The position numbers and the translations under genes are program-made. Below, piece after piece: positions 8,747 through 18,636 of a stretch of 64,000 nt of DNA; position 1 is the first letter of the stretch, and the number at the start of each line of letters is the position of its first letter. The DNA comes from Roseitranquillus sp963709765. Its GTDB lineage: Bacteria; Pseudomonadota; Alphaproteobacteria; Rhodobacterales; Rhodobacteraceae. The stretch spans positions 1 through 64,000 of the forward strand of contig CAVPXL010000004.1 in NCBI GenBank assembly GCA_963709765.1, read 5' to 3'. The notes under the pieces are model-generated. The model searched no databases. It was not told where the DNA came from and saw nothing but the letters and a program-made list of their open reading frames with translations.

Positions 8747-11700
8747 ATGCTCGCGGCCATGGGAGAGTTCAGGATCAACCTTTTCGGCGTGTTCGAAGCG
8801 CGGGTGGACAACGTGCCGATCAGGATGCCGACACGCCGCGTCGAGCTGATCCTCGCCCTTCTCGCGCTCTCGCCAGACAAGGCGATCAGCCGGTCCTACC
8901 TCGCCGCGCTGCTCTGGCCGGGGCAGGAAGATGCGCAGGCGCGGACGTCTCTGCGGCAGGCGCTGTTCCGGCTTCGCGGGGCGCTCGGCGCGGATCATGC
9001 CAGGGCAGTCGAGACCACCGCCGGCTGGATGAAGCTCAGACGCGATGCGGTCGTTCTCGACGCGGATGCGCTCGACGGCGATGGCGGCCCGGGCGCCGAG
9101 GTGCCGGGCGGCATTCCCCTGGACGGGCTTTCGGGCTTTGAGCCCGAAATCGAGGAACTGATCGATACGGCGCGCGCGGATCTTCGTCGCCGCCTGTGCG
9201 CCTGGCATGAGGCGGCGGCGGAAAGAGCATCGGCGGAGCGGCGTTTCGTCGACCTGGAAGGGCATGCCCGCGCCCGGCTCGTCATCGAACCCTACGACGA
9301 GGCGGCGCTGCGGGACCTGATGACGGCGCTCTGGCGGCAAGGCCGGCGCAATGCCGCCCTCGCCGCGTTCCGGCAGATCAGCCAGCGCATCCGGAGCGAC
9401 CTTTCGGTTTCCGTCGAGGCCGAGACGACCACCCTTTACCGGGACATTCGCGCCGCGAGCGAGAAAGAGCCGCGCAGTACCCAGCCGGCGCCGGCTATCG
9501 CGGTCGACGTCGATGATTCCGACGGAGATACGGCCGTCGAGACCACGGCAGTGACAGAGTCCGTCGCCCACGACGAAACCCATTTGCGCAACATCGCCCT
9601 GATCCATGTCAGTTCCGAAAGACTGCGCGTCGCCCTGCGCGATCCAGACCCGGAAAGCGCCGAGGCGGGAAGCCAGAAAGCCATTCGGGATATCGAGGTG
9701 GCGGTGGCGCGGGAAGGCGGAGAGATCATCGGCCGGGCCGGGCATCATCTGTCGGCCGTCTTTGGCGCGCGCCGCCCGGACGAGAGCCCGGCCTTGTCCG
9801 CCGCGCTCGCCGGATTCGAAGTTGCCCGGCAGGATTGCGCTGTCGGCATCAATGCCGGGGCCGGGCTCGTCGGCCCGCAAGCTGCGACATTTCCCCTTGC
9901 GCATGTGGCACAATCACTCGCCGCGAAGGCGCCGCCGGGCGAAGTTCGCGTGGCATCGGCGGTGGAGTCGGCCTGCCGGGGGGCTTTTGTCTTCTCCGAG
10001 ATTGATCCCCTCCCGGAGTTGCAAGATGCCCCGATCTGGCGGCTCGAGCGCGAAACATCCGCGCGCAGCGGCTTCGACATCCGCAAGGCGCGCGGGCTCA
10101 GCCGTTTTGGCGGGCGGGCGCGCGAACTCTCGGCGCTTGCCGAGATTGCGGAACAGGACGGCCCGCGCATCGCGGCAATTGTGGGCGAAGCCGGGATCGG
10201 CAAATCGCGGCTGGCCCACGAGTTCATCAGGCAGCACGGGTCTGCGACGCTGATGCGCGTGCAGTTCGGACGCGGTGAGGCGGGCGGCGGTATCGCGTGC
10301 TTTGGGGACATGGTTCGGGCGCTTCTGCATATGGACCCCGACCAGTCGGCCAAGACGCTGCCCCGAGTTCTGGGCGAAAGGCTGGATGAGCCGGAGATCG
10401 CTGAGAGGCTTCAGGCGGCCCTTGCCGGCATTCTGGGCGCTGCCGATCTGGAACGCCCATGGCTCGAACTGCCGCGGACCCGGCGCCTTCAATCCCTTGC
10501 GGACGGCTGCTGACACTCACCGCCGCGATCCTGGGCCGCGAGAGCGTGCTGCTGATCGAAGACACGCATTGGGCGGACGATGATGCCCACCTCTTGGTCG
10601 AGCGTCTGATCCTGTCGCTCGATGCCATGAGCCCGTTGGTGATCGTCACCCGCAGGCCCGGCAAGGCCGAAAGCTGGCTCGGACATGGAAGTGTCCGAAC
10701 ACTGACCCTCCGTCCGCTCGACCGCCGAGAGGCCGAAGCACTTCTGGACGGTGCCGATCTGCCGGATGGCGTCCGCAACACGGTGCTCGAGCGTGGCGAA
10801 GGCGTGCCGCTCTTTCTAGAAGAGCTCTCTCGCGCCGCCGCGGCGACTCCGGATCTGTTCGACGCGCCCACTGCGCCGTCCCATCCGAGCGGTGTCGAAG
10901 CGGGAATTCCCATCGGGTTGCGCGGTATCCTGTCGTACCGCATCGACGCGCTGCCCGGTCCGGCCCGGCAGACGCTCGACGCCGCCGCCGTTCTCGGGGC
11001 CGCCCCGACAGACGATCTGCTGGCAAGTCTCAGCGGCCTGCACCCCGAAGCCCACGAAGTTGCCGTCTCGACCCTCGCGGATGCCGACCTGCTCTACCGG
11101 ATCCGAACGTTTCCGCAGCGATCCTATGCGTTCAAGCACGCGCTCGTTCAAGACGCCGCCTATCAGGGGATTCGCAAGCCGTCGAGCGGCGCTACACGCG
11201 AAGGTAGTGCGGATCCACGATGAAACGGGACGCGCGCAAGAACTCGATGACGCGATTTTCGCGCGTCACGCTGCAAACGGCAACCTGCCCGACCGGGCGA
11301 TCGAGTTCGCCATGCGGGCCGCCAAGGATGCTGCGGAACGGTCCTCCTACGCGCTGGCGAACCGGATGACCGACATCGCGCTAAGCACCATCGAAGGCTC
11401 GCCGTCGAGCGATGACCTGTTGCGACTTGAAGCCGACATTCTCACATGGCGGCGCTCCCTTTTGTGGCCTTTGGCGCAGAAGACTCGGATGGTGACCGGT
11501 CTCGAAAGGGCCGAGGCGATCGCCCGCCAGCTTGGCGACGACCAGCGCCTCGCCGACGTCTCGATCCACCGCGCCTACATCCACTCCGACGACGGAAATC
11601 CGCAGATCGGCCTAAAGTTCTTCGAGCAGGCGCAGGCTGCGGCAATGCGTGCGGGCGACGTCAGGCTTTCCGCGGAAAGCGCGCTGGCCCGCTGTCAGAT

Positions 11701-12457
11701 CCTTTCGCTGCAGGGCAAGATGAAAGACGCCCGCGACGCGATCGCAAATTACATCGGCGCATGGGACGACCGGCGTCATGCCTTGGATGGGCTGCTGGTC
11801 ACCCGCTACGTCATGCTCCACTTCCACCTGGCGCGGATCAACGGGGCCTTGGGAGGCGGAAGGGAGGCATGGAAGCACGTCGAATGCGCCGCCGCGACTG
11901 CTCTCGAGACGGCGCGACCCGTCGACCGCTATATCGCGTGCCGCACCATCGCCGAGGTCTGCGCCATGACCGGCGATACGGCGGCGGCCATCCGAGCATT
12001 CGAGACGTCTCGCGAGATTGCGGCAAGAGCCGAGTTGCCTGCCTATGTCGCATGGTCCGAGGCGGAACTGGCCGAATTGGAACTCGATGGCAGCAATTGC
12101 GCCAAAGCCGCCGCAACGCTGGAGAGGCTGTTGGAGACCGGCGATCAGGGTCTGCTGAGGATCGCCCAGATCAAGGCGCAGGCCGCGCTCGCCTGTGCCG
12201 CGCCCGAGGGTGATGCACGCTCGGTCACATTCCTACGTGAGGTTCTGGCAGAAGCCGAAGCGGTCGACTTGCCGTTGATCCGCGTGAAGCTAGTCCGGAA
12301 GTTGTCGACGCGCCTCGCGAACCTCGACCCCGACGAAGCCGCGGCGCTGGCGGCCGCTGCCGACCGCATCACCTTGGAGGAAGGCTACGAGGCCGTCCGT
12401 TCCCCACTGCCAGGCTGCGCCACGGGCCTGATCGAGAAACTCGGCGCAGACCAATGA
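8747..12457 (+). pseudogene. Large BTAD/AAA-ATPase transcriptional regulator, two frameshifts
   Basis: Three consecutive frames make one protein of about 1,235 aa. Order: winged-helix N-terminus (FRINLFGVFEARVDNVPIR), BTAD (EARLVIEPYDEAALRDLM-like block ARLVIEPYDEAALRDLMTAL), a degenerate class III cyclase-like region (GRAGHHLSAVFGAR, GINAGAGLVGP, PPGEVRVASAV) without visible metal-binding aspartates, AAA ATPase (Walker A GEAGIGKS at about 10190; Walker B VLLIEDTHWADD at about 10550), then a long helical repeat region. Frame changes are near 10505 and 11180. The stop overlaps the ATG of the VOC gene (ATGA). Such proteins are cytoplasmic regulators of neighbouring genes; the ligand is unknown. 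Confidence 0.8.
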
Positions 12458-13095
12458 CGCACATTGACCACGTCTTCGTTTTCCCCCGCGACCCGGCGGG
12501 GCTTCTGGTGCGCCTCGAGGGTTTCGGTCTGGAAGTGTCGTTCCGCCGAGAGCATCCGGGACAGGGAACAGCGAATTTCTGCTACTGTTTTGACAACACC
12601 TATCTCGAACTCCTCTGGGTAAATGACGCCACCGCGGGGCAAGATCCCGGAGTGGCCCGGACGGCGCTGATCCAACGCGGATCCGGCAACGCTTCAGCCT
12701 GCCCGATCGGCATCGCTTGACGCGACGGGGAGGATTCGGGGCTGGACGTCGAAACCTGGGATTATGAAGCGCCTTTCCTGCCCGGCGGAACGTCTATCGC
12801 CGTGGCGACTGAAAGCGACGACCCGACAGCCCCTCTCGTCTTCCGTTCGCCCAGCAAGCGCCCGCCGTCCGAGTGGACGGATGGACGCGCCGGAAATCTG
12901 CAAAGAGCGGCAGGACTTGGCCCGGTTGAACGGATCACGCTTCGATGCCCGCCGGACTATCGACCCGGCCCGGCCATCGCCGCTTTGGCCGAACGGACTA
13001 TGCTTTCTATCGAGCGCGCGCCTCGATGGTCGCTGAATTTTCAGATATCGCGGCAATCGAGCTCGGAGCCACTGCGTTTGACCGACCTCTACTGA
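12454..13095 (+). pseudogene. VOC (glyoxalase-like) family protein with one in-frame TGA
   Basis: The frame from MTHIDHVFVFPRDPAGLLVR through NTYLELLWVND is the first VOC half. A TGA at 12718-12720 ends it, but the same frame continues RDGEDSGLDVETWDYEAPFL to the stop at 13095, 213 codons in all. The stop falls in CPIGIA-stop-RDGED where relatives usually carry Trp, so it is most simply a TGG to TGA change. Translationally coupled to the regulator. Metal ligands H5 and E52-like (YLELLW) are seen in the first half. Confidence 0.7.
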
Positions 13096-13140
13096 CTTGA
13101 GAAGCACGCATGAGGGTGCTGTCAGACGAAGTCGCAAGAG

Positions 13141-14218
13141 GGACACCTCCGAGAACGCGCGGTTCAGGGGGGGTGCGGGCCGTCGGGCGGGGCGCGATGC
13201 GATCTGAGAGCCCCCGGTAGGGCTCGACTGCCTGGTTGGCCATCTGGGTTTGGTCGCTTTTCTCTATCTCGGCCGTCAGCCGGGCAGAGTCCGGCTCTGG
13301 AGCCACCGCAACCGTCCCATGTTGTAGGCGATGTTGGCCAGCGTGATCGCCGCCTTGGCGCGGGCAAGACCGATCGTGCGGATGGTCAGCCCCATGCGGG
13401 ACTTCTGCTGGGCGAAGACGTGCTCGACCTTCGAACGGATCACGGACTTGCGGCCGTTGGCGCGCGACGTGCGCTGCGGCATCGGGCGGCCGCGCGGCTT
13501 CTTGCGGTGGACCTGGCTCGTCATGCCGTGGGCCTTCAGCCAGCGCTCGTTCTCGGCGGAGCGGTAGGCACTGTCGGCCCAGACGTCGCGGGCGGTGTTG
13601 GCGGTCTGGATCAGGCCTTCGCGCAGCCGGGCCCCGTCGTGCCGGGCGGCATCCGTCACGACCTGGCGTCGGATCACCCCGTGCATCCGGTCGATGCTGA
13701 CATGCGATTTGTAGCCGTAGATCGGGATCGCGATGTCGACGGGTTTCGAGCCGTCGGCCCGCACCTTGGCCTTGCTGTACTTGACCGTCCAGCGACCATG
13801 TGTGTCCTTCTGGGCCGCCTTCGAGGGCTGGTCCGGCCAGATCTCCGAGGCCGCCTTCCCAGCCTTGATCGCAGCCTTCTCGCCATCCGTGTTCCGCTGG
13901 CGCGGAGCTGCGATCAGGCTGGCGTCCACAATCTGGCCGGAGCGCGGATGAACCCGGCCTGATTGATCGCCCGGTCCATCTCGGGCCGCCCGCCCTTGGA
14001 GCCGCGCGGTCGACCAGACGCCCGCTCCAGGATCGACCGAAAACGCTCGAATTCCACCGCCCGGTCCAGCGTCTCCAGCGGATCGCCACCCGCGGAAATC
14101 TCCTCCAGCCGCTCTTCGACGCTCCAGAACCCCGACTGCTTCGCCATCGCCACCTCCCTGTCTCAAACACAGTAAATCATCAAAGGCCGCATCGCGGTGG
14201 GAGTTTCCGGAGGTGTCC
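13141..14218 (-). mobile_element. IS5-family element, copy 2, internally deleted
   Basis: Ends ggacacctccgagaac (left) and gtttccggaggtgtcc (right, 14203-14218) match copy 1 at 132-1421. The flanks carry the direct repeat agag (13137-13140 and 14219-14222), a 4-bp target duplication. About 210-240 bp of the transposase gene, from after the GGRP codons to before EMDRAINQ, is missing relative to copy 1. The remaining body is almost identical to copy 1, so both inserted recently or have been homogenised. Confidence 0.9.
13276..14147 (-). pseudogene. IS5-family transposase with internal deletion and frameshift
   Basis: The start MAKQSGFWSVEERLEEIS runs to SKGGRP and then jumps to EMDRAINQAGFI, skipping the conserved LKFRMLVLQSLHGLSLEA and DANTLWDF blocks seen in copy 1. 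A one-base loss near 13948 (gcgcgggatg in copy 1, gcgcggatg here) shifts the rest (GQIVDASLIAAPRQRN onward). It cannot make an active transposase. Confidence 0.88.
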
Positions 14219-14249
14219 AGAGTGTGCAAATCGCCGCCCTGCCCCGCTC

Positions 14250-14692
14250 AGGCGCGGTTGGTCTGACAGGGCCGCTTCGAGGGCGACTAAGTGGACGCGC
14301 TTGGTGGGACGGTTCATGACGTTCGGGAGGAGATCCGCAAGTTGCTCCAGCTGCACGACCAGCTCTTGGATCTCTTCATGCCGGTCCGGAACAAGAAGGA
14401 CATGGAGCTGGATGACCACGTTGTGGCGATGCCCATCGAGGCCATATCATCGAGCTAGTGAACATCAACGATCCCGACGTTCTGAAGGCTGTTGTCGAAG
14501 AGACGGGCGTCTCCAAAGCTTCGAGGGCGGACCGTATCGCCTGTGCGACCCGGCGGGCCGAACAGTCTGCGCAACGCCATCGACGACGACTTCTTCGATG
14601 TCCTACGCGCCGAACAGGGCGTCGACTTGCGAGTAGAAGTGCTCGACGATCTTGAATTGAAGATCATGGACCTGGCCCGGTTCGCGGCATGA
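14250..14692 (+). pseudogene. Unidentified gene remnant upstream of a YgjP-like gene
   Basis: Pieces of coding-like sequence occur in two or more frames: VREEIRKLLQLHDQLLDLF at about 14315, then NINDPDVLKAVVEETG at about 14460, and finally SLRNAIDDDFFDVL and LRVEVLDDLELKIMDLARFA, whose TGA overlaps the ATG of the next gene (ATGA at 14689-14692). The order, with a YgjP-like metallopeptidase directly after, recalls the 3' end of type I restriction hsdR loci, but I do not recognise the sequence well enough to assign it. Confidence 0.35.
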
Positions 14693-15018
14693 GGCGGGAA
14701 CTTCTGCAGTACGGCGAACAGGAAAACCGATACGAGATCGTCCGCCGCCCGAGGAAAACACTGAACTTGGCCGTCGACCCGGACGCGTCCATTGTGATCG
14801 CAGCCCCGGAGGACGCAACGCTGGACGACATCCGAGCCAAGCTGCGGAAGCGAGCGATGGATGAGAAGGCAGCAGCGGCGCTTCTCCCAATCCCTGCCGC
14901 GGACGCCGGAGCGCAGGTTCGTCGTTGGAGAGATGCACCTCTACCTGGGGCGCCAGTACCGGCTGAAGGTCATCCCGCATGTCCAGGAAAGCGAAATCGC
15001 TCCGCGCTTCGGCCATAA
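14689..15018 (+). pseudogene. YgjP-like metallopeptidase, N-terminal part only
   Basis: RYEIVRRPRKTLNLAVDPD, then VIAAPEDATLDDIRAKLRKR, is the start of the YgjP/SprT-like M48-type domain. A shift near 14865 moves the frame to RRQQRRFSQSLPRTPERRF, then GEMHLYLGRQYRLKV. The frame then ends at RFGHK; the zinc-binding HExxH half is absent. This is a truncated, frameshifted relic. Such genes often sit next to hsdR. Confidence 0.6.
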
Positions 15019-15039
15019 ATGACCGCGCCACTCGCCGAA

Positions 15040-15475
15040 GTAGCATCCCTTTGCAATCGGACTAATGTCCCCGTCGAACTCAGCGAGCGTGGGGGTCTGC
15101 CCGGTCGCCAGCGCGAGGTGATGGGCTTGGTGATGCATTCCCACCGTCATCACCCCGATAAACCCAAGGGCCCTGATGCGGTCAGGGTCGGCGCCGGTCA
15201 CGGTCAAGGCGGCATTGCCGAGGATCTCCGATGCCTGCATTGTCCAGCCCTCGACACCATCCATTGTCGATGCGTGGGCCGGGAGCGGATCGAGTTGGCG
15301 GCGGTCGCGTCCTCCGGGTCGCCTCGAAGCGGGCGCCGCCGTCCTGGACGCGGGCGCGGAGCGTCACGTTGTCCAAGTCGACCAGATGCTGACGCAGTGC
15401 TTCGATACGGACGCGGCTCCAGTCGGTCTCCATGTTCGCCATCAACTGCGAAACGAACTCCGGAATGGCCGCCAA
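15040..15475 (-). pseudogene. Hypothetical protein, frameshifted
   Basis: The start MAAIPEFVSQLMANMETDWS, RVRIEALRQHLVDLDNVTL and the end GVEGWTMQASEILGNAAL, DRIRALGFIGVMTVGMHHQ followed by AHHLALATG are in different frames with a switch near 15270-15350. Together they form a small protein of about 130 aa with a His-rich C-terminus (MHHQAHH). I know no function. It ends next to the metallohydrolase fragment and may belong to the same broken operon. Confidence 0.5.
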
Positions 15476-15521
15476 TGCAGACTGTCCCCCTGCATGACCT
15501 CCTGGGAAACGGCGTCTGCGT

Positions 15522-15932
15522 TCATCCCATGTTCTCCGGCATCCAGACGAAGCTATCGCCTGGCGTGTGCGCGGGCCCCGGGTGCACGATCTGCTTCAGC
15601 GCCGTCATCCGCATCGAGGCGCGGGCGCGCTGGTCCTCCACCGCCGCCTCGGACGCGATCACCGTCGCGCCTTGTGCCTGCCAGTAGCCGTTGCCAAGCC
15701 AGCGATGATCCTGCCCGCCGGTGTTGATGACATAGGCCACCGGCTGGTCCGTGACCGCCCGGACGGCGTCGTGCAGCGCCGCGGCGCCTTTCCACGACCC
15801 GCCCAGGTCGATCAACACCGCGCCGGCCTCGGTCGCGACGAGGCCGAAGGTCGCGTTGTTGGCGAGGTTCTCGTGGCTGCGCTGCTCCTTCTCGCCGACG
15901 ACGGCCCAGACGCCGTCGGTCACAGGTTGCAT
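15522..15932 (-). pseudogene. MBL-fold metallohydrolase, N-terminal half
   Basis: NNATFGLVATEAGAVLIDLG, VAYVINTGGQDHRWLGNGYW and AQGATVIASEAAVEDQ are the start of a metallo-beta-lactamase-fold hydrolase of the SoxH-like type. The usual HxHxDH is replaced by TGGQDHRW, so only Asp and His of the motif remain. The frame stops after FVWMPENMG, before the second half with the other metal ligands, so it is truncated. No continuation was found in the other frames downstream. Confidence 0.65.
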
Positions 15933-15996
15933 CTCTAGCGCCTTGCCGACGCCATCGCGGGAACGGCGAGGACGGCGGTGGTTAGCTGGGCGCGGA

Positions 15997-16233
15997 TCAC
16001 GCGTCGAGCCAGCCCTGGACCTTCGCCGCGTCTGGCAGTCCGCCCGAATGGACGAGCTTGCCGTCGACCGACACGCCCGGGGTCGACATCACGCCGGCCA
16101 TCGCGATGGACTTGGGATCGGTCACCTTTTCGACATCGACTGCAACGCCAGCTTTCTCGGCAGCCTCCTTGACCATCCTTTCGGTGGCTTCGCAGCGGCG
16201 GCAACCGGAGCCGTAGATCTTGACGGATTTCAT
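15997..16233 (-). CDS. Thioredoxin-like small redox protein
   Basis: 78 aa. MKSVKIYGSGCRRCEATERM has a CxxC (GCRRC) in the thioredoxin position, and VMSTPGVSVDGKLVHSG contains the cis-Pro. This is the TM0996/'redox-active disulfide protein 2' type that regularly follows DUF318 permease genes. It lies 12 nt downstream of the permease in the same operon. It presumably handles the thiol chemistry of the metal or metalloid moved by the permease (inference). Confidence 0.88.
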   Translation of the reverse strand: MKSVKIYGSGCRRCEATERMVKEAAEKAGVAVDVEKVTDPKSIAMAGVMSTPGVSVDGKLVHSGGLPDAAKVQGWLDA

Positions 16234-16245
16234 GAGGTCGCTCCT

Positions 16246-17304
16246 TCAGAGAATGGCGTTGAAAAGGAAGCCTGTGGCGAGGATTCCCGCGGCAACGACG
16301 GCAAGGAAGATCGCGATCAGGCGCAGCTTCAGGACCTGCTTGAGGATGATCATCTCGGGCAGCGAGAGCGCGATCACCGACATCATGAAGGCGAGCGTCG
16401 TGCCGAGCGCCGCCCCCTTGCCCAGCAGCGCCTCGACGATCGGGATGACACCGGCGGCGTTGGTGTACATCGGAACGCCCACGACCACCGCGGCCGGGAC
16501 GGACCACCAGGTCTCGCCGCCCATGATGCGCATCATCATCTCTTCGGGTACATAGCCGTGGATCGCGGCGCCGATGCCGATGCCGATAATCACCCAGATC
16601 CAGACCTTGCCGACGATCTCGCGGACCTGCTCAAGCCCGATCTTCAGCCGGTCCGCCAGCGTCAGCCGTTCCTCCGGCAGATCGCCCACGGGGCCGGCGT
16701 TCAGTTCGCGCACCCAGTCCTGCAAATGACGCTCCAGCCCCATCCGGCCCAGAACCCAGCCCGCGGCGGTCGCGATGGTGAAGCCGAAGACGAGGTAGAT
16801 CGTGGCGATCTGCCACCCGACGAGCCCGTAGAGCAATCCGAGGCCCACCGGACCGACCATCGGCCCGGCGATCAGGAACGAGAAGGTAACACCGAGCGGG
16901 ATCCCAGCCGAAACAAAGCCGATGAAGAGCGGCACAGAGGAGCACGAGCAGAAGGGCGTCAGTACGCCAAGGGCTGACGCCAGCGGGTAGCCGAGGTACT
17001 CGCGCTTGCCGGCAAGGATCGCGCGGGTCTTCTCGGGGCTGAACCAGCTGCGCAGGACGCCGGTCACGAAGACGATCCCGGTCAGCAGCAGGAGAACCTT
17101 GGGCACGTCATAGACAAAGAACGCGATGGCCTCGCCGGTGTGGCTGTCGCGCGGTACCGGGAACAGCGGGGTCACCCATTCCGAAAACGGGATCAGCTGG
17201 CCGTAAACCAGCCACCAGACCAAAGCCGCCGCGGGCACGCCCGCATACCAGACCCAGTCCGGCGCCCCGTGATGGGCGCCTGCGCCATACGTTTCAGTGG
17301 TCAT
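16246..17304 (-). CDS. DUF318-type permease (ArsP-like efflux)
   Basis: 352 aa, with eight or so membrane segments. The family hallmark LTPFCSCSSVPLFIGFVSAG is intact, followed by IPLGVTFSFLIAGPMVGPV. A second hydrophobic half contains VGVPMYTNAAGVIPIVEALL. I place the start at the ATG at 17304, which overlaps the arsR stop; longer upstream frames read into arsR. Family members export trivalent organoarsenicals or are linked to metal resistance; the substrate here is not determined by sequence. Confidence 0.88.
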   Translation of the reverse strand: MTTETYGAGAHHGAPDWVWYAGVPAAALVWWLVYGQLIPFSEWVTPLFPVPRDSHTGEAIAFFVYDVPKVLLLLTGIVFVTGVLRSWFSPEKTRAILAGKREYLGYPLASALGVLTPFCSCSSVPLFIGFVSAGIPLGVTFSFLIAGPMVGPVGLGLLYGLVGWQIATIYLVFGFTIATAAGWVLGRMGLERHLQDWVRELNAGPVGDLPEERLTLADRLKIGLEQVREIVGKVWIWVIIGIGIGAAIHGYVPEEMMMRIMGGETWWSVPAAVVVGVPMYTNAAGVIPIVEALLGKGAALGTTLAFMMSVIALSLPEMIILKQVLKLRLIAIFLAVVAAGILATGFLFNAIL

Positions 17305-17612
17305 GCGACTTCCTTTTGGAGACTGCTTTCGGCGGCCAGCACCGCGTCGATCACCGCCGCGAGCTCCGGCGCGAGATCCGGATCGCGGCGATAGCGCACC
17401 CATTGCGCATCGCGCCTGTCGAGCACGAGGCCCGCGGTTCGCAGCACCTTCATGTGCCGCGACATCCGGCTCTGGCTTGCGCCGAGCCGGGCCATCAACT
17501 CGCAGACGCAATGCTCGCCCCCGCTCCAGAGGAGTGCGAGCGCGGCACGGCGCGTCGGATCGGAAATGGCGGTCAATATCTCTTGCATGGAAGCATGGCT
17601 ATGCGCGGTCAC
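17301..17612 (-). CDS. arsR: ArsR-family metalloregulatory repressor
   Basis: 103 aa from a GTG at 17612, or 95 aa from the ATG at 17588. ISDPTRRAALALLWSGGEHC followed by VCELMARLGASQSRMSRHMK is the ArsR winged helix; the CVCEL in the alpha-3 helix is the classical thiol metal-sensing site. The stop overlaps the permease ATG (ATGA), giving an arsR-permease-thioredoxin operon. The putative operator sits over the upstream start, which favours autoregulation and may favour the downstream ATG. Confidence 0.9.
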   Translation of the reverse strand: MTAHSHASMQEILTAISDPTRRAALALLWSGGEHCVCELMARLGASQSRMSRHMKVLRTAGLVLDRRDAQWVRYRRDPDLAPELAAVIDAVLAAESSLQKEVA

Positions 17613-17617
17613 GCATA
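17600..17617. promoter_or_regulatory. Candidate ArsR operator
   Basis: Perfect 6+6 inverted repeat: tatgcg, six bases, cgcata. It overlaps the GTG start of arsR and lies 12 nt upstream of its internal ATG. Position and symmetry fit an ArsR-family operator; binding is inferred. Confidence 0.5.
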
Positions 17618-17799
17618 TGCGCCTTGATCCACGTCAAGCACGAAGTCCACGCCGCACGGGGAGCGTCCGGTTTCTCGGCGATCACGACCGAACCACGAGC
17701 ATGGCCCACGACCCTGGGAAGTCGGTCGTCGAGGGTCGGCATCATGCCCTCGCTCGAAACATCCTGATAGATCGAACGAGACACATGCGTTTCGACCGC

Positions 17800-18110
17800 A
17801 CCTCCGCGCGTGGAGGTCAGGCTTGCAGACGATGCGCGATCCATCGTCTACCACTGCGCCAACGACTTCAGCGGCCGATCATACCACGAGAGCATCGATG
17901 ACGCATTCCACCCGCAGACCATCCCGGCCTACGCCATGAACGTTGGCGAGCTGCCGACGGTTCACGGAGCGCCGCTCCGGCTGCGCATCGAGCGGCAACC
18001 TGGCTACAAGCACGCCAGACTTGTCATGCGCATGGAGGCGGTGGCCTCGCTCACGCAGATCGGCAGAGGCCGAGGCGGGTACGGGAAGACGCAGGCTTCT
18101 ACGAGTAGTA
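17800..18110 (+). pseudogene. Sulfite-oxidase-like molybdopterin enzyme, C-terminal fragment
   Basis: VRLADDARSIVYHCANDFSG, DDAFHPQTIPAYAMNVGELP, HGAPLRLRIERQPGYKHARL and IGRGRGGY match the C-terminal part of sulfite-oxidase-type molybdoproteins. A one-base loss at GGY turns the usual WED...FYE end into GKTQAS. The N-terminal part with the cofactor cysteine is missing, so this is a fragment. It is unrelated in function to the adjacent ars genes as far as can be seen. Confidence 0.7.
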
Positions 18111-18202
18111 AGCTGGAATCTGAGGGATCGGCCGCTCGACGGGTCCAACAATCACTCTGAAGGGCCTCCTGTCGACGGAGTCGCAGCAATGAAAGCCACA
18201 CG

Positions 18203-18605
18203 TCATCTGCGTCTGGTATGTCGCAGAGCGCCGATCGCGACGATCGCGATGGCGGCCCAGACACCGATCCGCAGCAGCATCGCGCCGATCGTGCGAGTTC
18301 TCGTAGGCGCCGCCCTGAAGCACATGCAGACCGAAGGCGGCCAGGACCAGAAGGGTTGCAGCCAGGATCGCCGCCGCAAGCCAGGCAGACCATGCGCGAC
18401 GCAGGATCAGACCGACGCCGGCGATGATGTACGCGAACCCCGCGATGAAGTTGAACCACAGCACGAAAGGCACCGCGTCACCGACCGCCGCGCGTGCTGC
18501 GGCGCCGCCAAAAAGCGCGCGTCCGCCCGACAATATCGTCAATGCGCCGAAAGCCAGCGCAACCAGGCCCGCGATCAGCAGAGCAATTCTCGTCGTCGAC
18601 CTCAT
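18203..18605 (-). pseudogene. Small integral membrane protein, one frameshift
   Basis: MRSTTRIALLIAGLVALAFG, VPFVLWFNFIAGFAYIIAGV and AWLAAAILAATLLVLAAFGL give three membrane segments. After GGAYE the frame changes near 18308 and continues RTIGAMLLRIGVWAAIAIVA to a natural stop, adding the fourth. One indel explains the break. Function unknown. It lies 31 nt from the cytochrome c'-like gene and probably shares its transcript. Confidence 0.65.
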
Positions 18606-18636
18606 CCTGTGTACCTCGTCATATTCAGCGATGCCT

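Noticed and set aside
12718..12720. TGA as a selenocysteine codon in the VOC gene
   Set aside because: No SECIS-like hairpin follows, and the residue position fits Trp, not Cys.
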